This document shows, piece by piece, positions 59,551 to 64,000 of a stretch of 64,000 bases of DNA. How positions within the stretch are numbered: position 1 is the stretch's first letter; every line of letters begins with the position of its first letter. The notes below the pieces were generated by a model, which saw only the letters and a program-made list of their open reading frames with translations, was not told where the DNA came from and searched no databases. Source of the stretch: Megalonaias nervosa (taxonomy: Eukaryota; Mollusca; Bivalvia; Unionida; Unionidae); assembly GCA_016617855.1 (NCBI GenBank), contig JAECUM010006771.1, positions 24,360-88,359 of the forward strand, read 5' to 3'. Position numbers and translations under genes: made by a program.

Positions 59551-60385
59551 TATAACCGGGCCACTTTTATTACGCTTCTGATTACTCGTTCGATAACAAA
59601 TATATCTTGTTCAGTGTTCTGCAATTCCTGTTCGTAAAAACTGCCGATTACTGGTTCTCCTTCTAGATCTTTGAATGGGTACGTTACAGGAATTGTTCCC
59701 AGAACTTTATCAACGACAAATACTTCTTCAGTCCAGTTTGGGGTAAATCTTTTTTCAAATATTTTTTTTTTTTTTTGGTCAAAGAAATTCTGACTTTGTC
59801 GCCGATCATAAATTTATGTCGCCGATACATATTTTCGTTTGCAAGAATCTGATTTTTTACTTGTGTCCTTTGGTGACATTTTGATAGTTTTATGTTTCGC
59901 GCAGTTGTAATCAGATATAATCTGCGGAAGATCATCAATATATCTGTGTTTTTCGTTAAGAGACGTTTGTATATCCATTCCTATAGTGTACGATTAAATC
60001 GTTCAACAATAACGCTCTTTCCCTCATTTCCCGTAACATATTTTTAATGTTATTTTGTTCTAGAAACTGTTCAAATGTTATATTAAAAAAACTCTGCGCC
60101 GTGGTCAGTCCAAATTTTAATTGGTTTTCTTTCCGTACTAACGATAATTTGTTTTAATGCATCAGTTATTGATGTTCCTGTTTTATCTGTAACAGGTATA
60201 CTAAACGAGTATTTGCTAAAAACATCGATAACGCTAAATAAGTATTTCCTGTTATCATTAAACTGAGCAAGATTAGATGTATCTACTTAATCTATTGCCA
60301 AGATATCATCAACAGCATTCGCAACAACCTTACGTCGCGAAAAATTTCTTTCAGGGCTATGTAATTCAGCTGCAAACGTCTTCAT
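59551..60385 (-). pseudogene. Polinton rve-family integrase (broken)
   Basis: A retroviral-type (DDE) integrase that would insert the element. Reading leftward from ATG 60,385: an AAELH..RNF..RRKVV lead-in known from Polinton integrases, the first catalytic Asp region DILAID interrupted by TAA, SVIDVFSKYSF, then WTDHGAEFF with the second Asp, a frameshifted segment with the expected Glu helix near 60,020, and a C-terminal KFMIGDKVRIS strand (59,820-59,790) typical of the SH3-like DNA-binding end. A GSFYEQELQ-type end precedes the stop near 59,551. At least three frame changes and one stop. No chromodomain was evident. It begins within 20 bp of the end of the phospholipase-like ORF. Confidence 0.85.
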
Positions 60386-60401
60386 CTCGAGCTCCTGCTC
60401 T

Positions 60402-60880
60402 CTACCAAGACGCGGGCTTTCTACCGAGACGGGGCTCTCCAAGCCCGAGTTTATATTTTGTTCCACTTAATCCTTGCACTAGCCTTCTGTCAGTACGTTC
60501 TGGCAGGCCGTTCGGCTTCATGCCACGAAGCTCGTTTAACATTGTTTTATCACAACCTTCTCTGTCTTGTTCGTTGTGCCGAAAACAAATATCAGGGCGT
60601 ATTGCTATCGCATCAGCTTGATTATAAGGCTCTTGTCCAGGTAATGGGTTATCGTTTTCATCAAGTTGTTTATCTAGCGGATTATACGGCCCGATATATT
60701 TGTAGCCAGGCAATGTCCAACCTCCTGTTGGTTTTGGTAATTTACCAATAAGTTTGTGGCTGTCAATCCGGCCCCAATTATTTCTCGGCAATTGAATAAT
60801 TTACAATACGTAACAATTTTATCTTTTTCGAGAACTAGGTCTCGAACACATTCACAATTGCAACAACTTTGTTTTGTTGT
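60402..60880 (-). pseudogene. Parvovirus-type phospholipase A2-like protein (broken)
   Basis: Starts at the ATG near 60,880 with a Cys-rich N-terminus (CCNCEC), frameshifts near 60,790, then runs to 60,402. The core resembles the PLA2-like domain of parvovirus capsid proteins, also found in Polintons: a GYKYIGPYNPLDKQL calcium-loop-like segment, PYNQADAIAIRPDICF where the catalytic His-Asp pair is expected, and a Lys/Arg-rich end. The His is Pro here, so catalysis would be lost. In the family the enzyme is thought to help particles cross membranes; that role here is inference. The sequence runs almost directly into the integrase, so they may be one transcript or a former fusion. Confidence 0.75.
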
Positions 60881-60904
60881 CATTTTATTTTTTCTGTCCG
60901 ACAA

Positions 60905-61330
60905 AACAGAATTATTATAAGAAATTAAAACTTTTCGTAAAAATTCTTTTTAAACTTTTTATGGTAAAATTTTTGTGGGCTTCTCTACCAGTTTTACCTG
61001 TTTTTTAACGGTTTTTTAAAATCCGATTTCTTAAATTTAGAGGGTTAAAACCCTAGCGTTTCTATATTTGATTTTTTTATTTTTCAATAAATTTCACCAT
61101 TTTTTGATCAAAAATCAGTAAAGTTATTTTTTTTAAAATTCAGCAAAAAATAAGAAATTTGGACCAAAGTTTTTCATTTTTAACAAAACATCATAAAATT
61201 CAAATATAGAAACGCTCGGGTTTTGACCCTCAAAATTTATGAAATCGGACTGAAAAGAAAATCTACAACGATTATCGTGATGATTTGTCAGAAGAATACG
61301 GCATATTTTAGGATTAATCATTAACCAGAA
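60905..61330. other. Gene-poor spacer holding a long inverted repeat
   Basis: Very AT-rich, with homopolymer T/A runs. The only ORF (61,133-61,321 minus) runs through one arm of the inverted repeat and has no motif. Otherwise nothing seen. Confidence 0.5.
61019..61251. repeat. Inverted repeat, about 57-bp arms, about 117-bp loop
   Basis: Arm 1 (61,019-61,076) and arm 2 (61,194-61,251) are reverse complements at most positions, sharing TCCGATTTC, GAGGGT(T/C)AAAACCC and the 17-base core AGCGTTTCTATATTTGA (written for arm 1). The inner flanks are also partly complementary. This could fold as a hairpin in RNA or be a small MITE-like insertion between the phospholipase-like and protease genes. 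Confidence 0.7.
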
Positions 61331-61555
61331 TCACTTTATCGCCTGACATTATCGGGATCGGAGTTATATCTATTCCCGATCACAGCGACTCTGTTTGTTT
61401 GAGGAATATACTTTTCTTTCTGCCGCAAATAGCACAGACGCTTTAGCATCATTCCGTTGGTTTTTTTTGGGGGGGGGGTCTGTTCGCTCGTCCGTGTTAG
61501 ACGTCTTAGTTTTGCATTTGAGACAATATACTGTTGATGACTGCGTCATTTTTTT
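61331..61555. other. Spacer downstream of the protease
   Basis: Contains a poly(T)/poly(G) stretch near 61,459-61,480 and no ORF I can support. Confidence 0.4.
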
Positions 61556-61985
61556 TTATATTTGATTGTCACACAAAATTAATCGCAACCACTTTGTCGC
61601 CAACGATTTTATTGCTAGATTATTATCGTTTACACTTGGGTATTTGTCAAACTGTAGAACAAACTTTAAACAATTTGGATCTTTTGACATAATACAATAG
61701 TATCCACAAGAAGACGTTCCAACTGGCTGTAGTTGGTTAGAAGAATAATTCATCTTTTTGTGTTTTTATCTGATATATTTCTTGATGACATCACTTGGAG
61801 GAAGTCCAAACGAATGAAAATAATTGTCATTGTAAACAGCTACCCAGTGAGTGCATAATCCATCATTAAAATCTTGTTTATTTACGACACACGAGCCATC
61901 TACTGGTGCTCTGGATAATTCATATTTGGAATACACTCCGTGAAAATGTTTTACGGATTTTAGTTTCTCTAATATTTCAGTTGCT
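61556..61985 (-). pseudogene. Adenain/Ulp1-like cysteine protease (Polinton PRO)
   Basis: The maturation protease of Polintons and adenoviruses. Reading leftward in one frame: a helical lead-in (EILEKLKSV), FHGVYSKYEL, CVVNKQDF, the catalytic His motif THWVAVY (61,853-61,833), YFHSFG with the Asp position changed (family usually DSFG) and, after a TAA at about 61,770, NQLQPV and SSCGYYCIM with the catalytic Cys (61,712-61,686). One stop plus the Asp to His-containing change (YFHSFG) indicate inactivity. Family proteases cleave capsid precursors; no substrate is present in the window. The small ORF at 62,034-62,114 lies just upstream. Confidence 0.8.
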
Positions 61986-62033
61986 TAATCCAGGCGATTT
62001 TAGCGTCTGGTTCCCGGAAACATTAATCCACGG

Positions 62034-62114
62034 CTAATTCCGAGTAGGTTTGGAAGGAGGTTTGCCGGACAGCCCTGCTAAAAGTGGAGCGAAAGAAATA
62101 ATTCCTTGTTTCAT
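62034..62114 (-). pseudogene. Small capsid-associated-like peptide (remnant)
   Basis: ATG at 62,114 opens 26 codons (MKQGIISFAPLLAGLSGKPP), preceded in the same frame by a basic, Ser/Arg-rich region (about 62,190-62,117). This basic plus hydrophobic Gly/Ala-rich pattern resembles the short DNA-binding or membrane-active minor proteins encoded next to the protease in Polintons and adenoviruses. It is truncated by TAG; a frameshift separates it from the protease. Assignment is by context and pattern only. Confidence 0.4.
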
Positions 62115-62220
62115 TTTTCGTGTTGTTGACCTCGACGAATGCTTTGCGTTTGTTGACGTTCTCTTTTTTGTGGTTATCTTTATTTTAGTTTACCGTTTTG
62201 CGGTTGGCATTTTTATTTTT

Positions 62221-63526
62221 ATTTGCTAGACAAAAATAAAGTTCGAAGAACTTAAAGTTCGACTATACAAATTTGTAGTAAATGTGAATAACACACAAGC
62301 GGTAAGTTATGCTCAGATAAAATCTGTGGATGATAGCAAGCTTGATAAGACAGGTGGAACAGTAACTGGAAACATTGATTTGTCAAGTAAAAAGATTATC
62401 GGGTTGGAAACTGCATATCCGCCAGCAAATTTGGTTCAAAGTCAAGCAGTAAGTTATCTGCAGTTGAAATACATAGATAACAACAAGCATGATAAAACAG
62501 GCGGAAAAGTGACTGGAAACATTGATATGTCTGGTAAAAAGATTATTGGACCAGAACAAGATTTTCCACTAGCTTTGCCAAATACAAGTCAAGCAGCAAG
62601 TTACAATCAAGTAAAATCTGTCTATGATGCCGTGGTAAAGAAAACCGGCGACACAATGACTGACAATTTAACTTTATCAAACAACGCAAAAGTAACTGGG
62701 CTTTCAATAAATTCACCACCGGCTGATGACAAAGATGATGTAAGTTATGCTCAGTTAAAAGGAGCACTTACTCCGTACTTGAAACTAGCTGGCTGATCAA
62801 TGACAGATTCGATTGATATGGGCGGTAAGTTGATATACAATACACAACTTGACAATACAACATTGACCAATGATGATCGGCTGACAAATGTTAGATTTGT
62901 CAAAAGTAATTTCGTTAAACTAAACGGCGATACAATGTCTGGAACGTTAGATAAGGGGACTAACAAAATAACAACAAGTTATACACCAGTTAATCCTGCT
63001 GATCTAACCAACAAAGCTTATGTCGACTATGTTTTCAGCGTCAACTGCGCCGGTGACATAAAACCAACAAAACACAATGTTGGATATATTCCAACGCTTT
63101 TTAAGGCAACTGATAACAGAGCTGAGTTTGAGGTAATCACATCAACACATTACCCTGATCACGCTTTCCTTTTCAGTTCTGTCGTTGACGGTCAAGAATG
63201 GACAACAAATGGAGATACCACAAACTTTTGGCTAAAAATCAAATGCCTTGTTTCAGTATGTATTTGGCAGTTTCATTTGCGAGGTCGACTAAAATCGAGT
63301 GTCGGATGAATCTATAACTGGATGTTAGAGGGATCTAACGATAATATGACCTGGGTAGTGTTGTACTATACAGAAAACACATATTTCAACAACTCAGTAT
63401 TTTCAAATTGCAGCAGAAAATACTTTTAACAAGTACTTGTATTTTCGAATATTCCTTGTCGCTGCAGAAAGTCCGTTTCCTGGTCTGACCGCATTTCAGA
63501 TATATACGCTCGACGATCAAATTTAA
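62221..63526 (+). pseudogene. Phage-tail-fibre-like protein with discoidin-like tip
   Basis: An open frame from about 62,230 (no ATG; GTG at 62,284) holds five repeats of about 48-52 residues, each with (A/V)SY.Q(L/I/V)K, DKTGGTVTGNID-type and KKI(I/T)G segments, as in phage tail-fibre shafts (trimeric, beta-rich). An in-frame TGA falls at 62,797. The C-terminal region has WTTNGDTTNFW, then after TGA 63,307 NWMLEGSNDN and, one frameshift on, FQIY before the TAA at 63,524. That pattern is like a discoidin/F5-8C-type carbohydrate-binding domain. A fibre that binds host cells is the natural reading, by inference. It is divergently placed to the protease side. Confidence 0.65.
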
Positions 63527-63543
63527 TCTAATATTATAGAATA

Positions 63544-63987
63544 ATGTCAGACCCAGCAATTATAACCGTTGCTAGAGAATTTTACAATAATTTCTTTAAT
63601 CTGTATAATGATATAAGTTCAGCAGGAATTAGTCATAAACTTGCGGCAAACACTATCGAAGGAATAAAAAATATATGCTGACGTTTATTTAATAAACGAC
63701 AGGAAAGAGGACTCAGAAAAAGATGTTAATTTTGAACGTGTCATACATATGCGACGACCACAACTAAAAGACGCAATAGAATAACTTTTCAATCAGTACA
63801 TACTGTCATCCTGATGATTACCGTGAAGAACAAAAGGAAGTTGAAATCCTGCTAAAAAAAAATACTGCTTGAGCTTGACAAGAAAATTGTAGATTTGATC
63901 ATTAGATCAGATTTGATAAAAGCACGAGCATATGGAGAAAGAAAGCAGGAAGAAAAAACAAGTAAACGACAATCATGGTCGTCTTAA
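63544..63987 (+). pseudogene. Hypothetical Polinton-associated protein (broken)
   Basis: ATG at 63,544, 17 bp after the fibre stop, opens MSDPAIITVAREFYNNFFNL and about 45 codons to a TGA near 63,680. Acidic then Lys-rich helical segments (NDRKEDSEKDVNFERV and ELDKKIVDLI) follow in other frames up to a TAA near 63,985. It looks like an alpha-helical protein with at least two frameshifts. Close spacing to the fibre suggests one transcript. No family recognised. Confidence 0.45.
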
Positions 63988-64000
63988 CAAAGATAAAAAA

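Larger units (their letters stand above)
56436..64000. mobile_element. Partial, decayed Maverick/Polinton (adintovirus-like) element
   Basis: Hallmarks together: protein-primed type B DNA polymerase, rve integrase, adenain-like protease, a small capsid-associated-like peptide, plus a phospholipase A2-like protein, an HNH nuclease and a phage-fibre-like protein. Genes lie on both strands, as in Polintons. No terminal inverted repeat was found: the left end is lost at the LINE junction and the right end is beyond the window. Stops and frameshifts affect most genes, so it is an old resident copy. Major capsid and packaging ATPase genes are not seen here. Confidence 0.85.

Noticed and set aside
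60277..60751. Plus-strand ORFs over the integrase and PLA2-like genes
   Set aside because: Antisense of recognisable minus-strand motifs; no motif of their own.
58162..63526. Bacterial or phage contamination, suggested by HNH and tail-fibre-like genes
   Set aside because: They are interleaved with Polinton polymerase, integrase and protease of the same composition and decay state, so they belong to the same eukaryotic element.

Overview
This window looks like nuclear DNA of an invertebrate metazoan. It is AT-rich and full of dinucleotide microsatellites. It carries non-LTR retrotransposons of two kinds, a decayed Maverick/Polinton element, and exon-like segments with ordinary GT-AG splice sites. 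I cannot name the species; a mollusc or arthropod is plausible but not shown. There are no bacterial operons, rRNA, tRNA or CRISPR arrays. Nearly every coding region is broken.

Layout. (1) 1-8,756: scrambled, mostly inverted fragments of a long repeat unit, including an inverted pseudogene copy of an acidic, probably secreted tandem-repeat protein (7,186-8,573). (2) 8,757-14,897: a mosaic non-LTR element (LINE copy 1) whose endonuclease part is replaced by 1.87 kb of unit DNA. (3) 14,898-29,886, 29,887-41,789 and 41,790 onward: direct tandem copies (units 2, 3 and 4) of an 11.8-11.9 kb unit. Each unit starts with a CRE/YY1-like promoter motif and a 30-codon ORF, and units 2 and 3 carry a copy of the acidic-protein gene. 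Unit 2 is split by a 3,143-bp LINE of a different type (25,448-28,590). Unit 4 is split by a complete LINE copy 2 (42,347-48,092) flanked by a 15-bp target duplication. (4) 51,119-56,435: LINE copy 3, minus strand, sitting exactly at the border between unit 4 and unrelated DNA. (5) 56,436-64,000: part of a Polinton (adintovirus-like) element. It holds a 5' part of protein-primed DNA polymerase B, an HNH nuclease, an rve integrase, a parvovirus-type phospholipase A2-like protein, a capsid-associated-like peptide, an adenain-type protease and a phage-fibre-like protein with a discoidin-like tip. All have stops or frameshifts except a few small ORFs.

How the parts relate. The tandem units give an internal control: the empty site in unit 3 shows precisely where the unit 2 LINE inserted, and units 2 and 3 show the empty site for LINE copy 2. 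LINE copies 1 and 3 have no target duplications and join unrelated sequences, so recombination between LINE copies (or an assembly join) is likely. The Polinton genes form a recognisable replication, integration, maturation and attachment set. The packaging ATPase and major capsid genes are not in the window and may lie beyond 64,000; the polymerase catalytic half is missing at the LINE junction.
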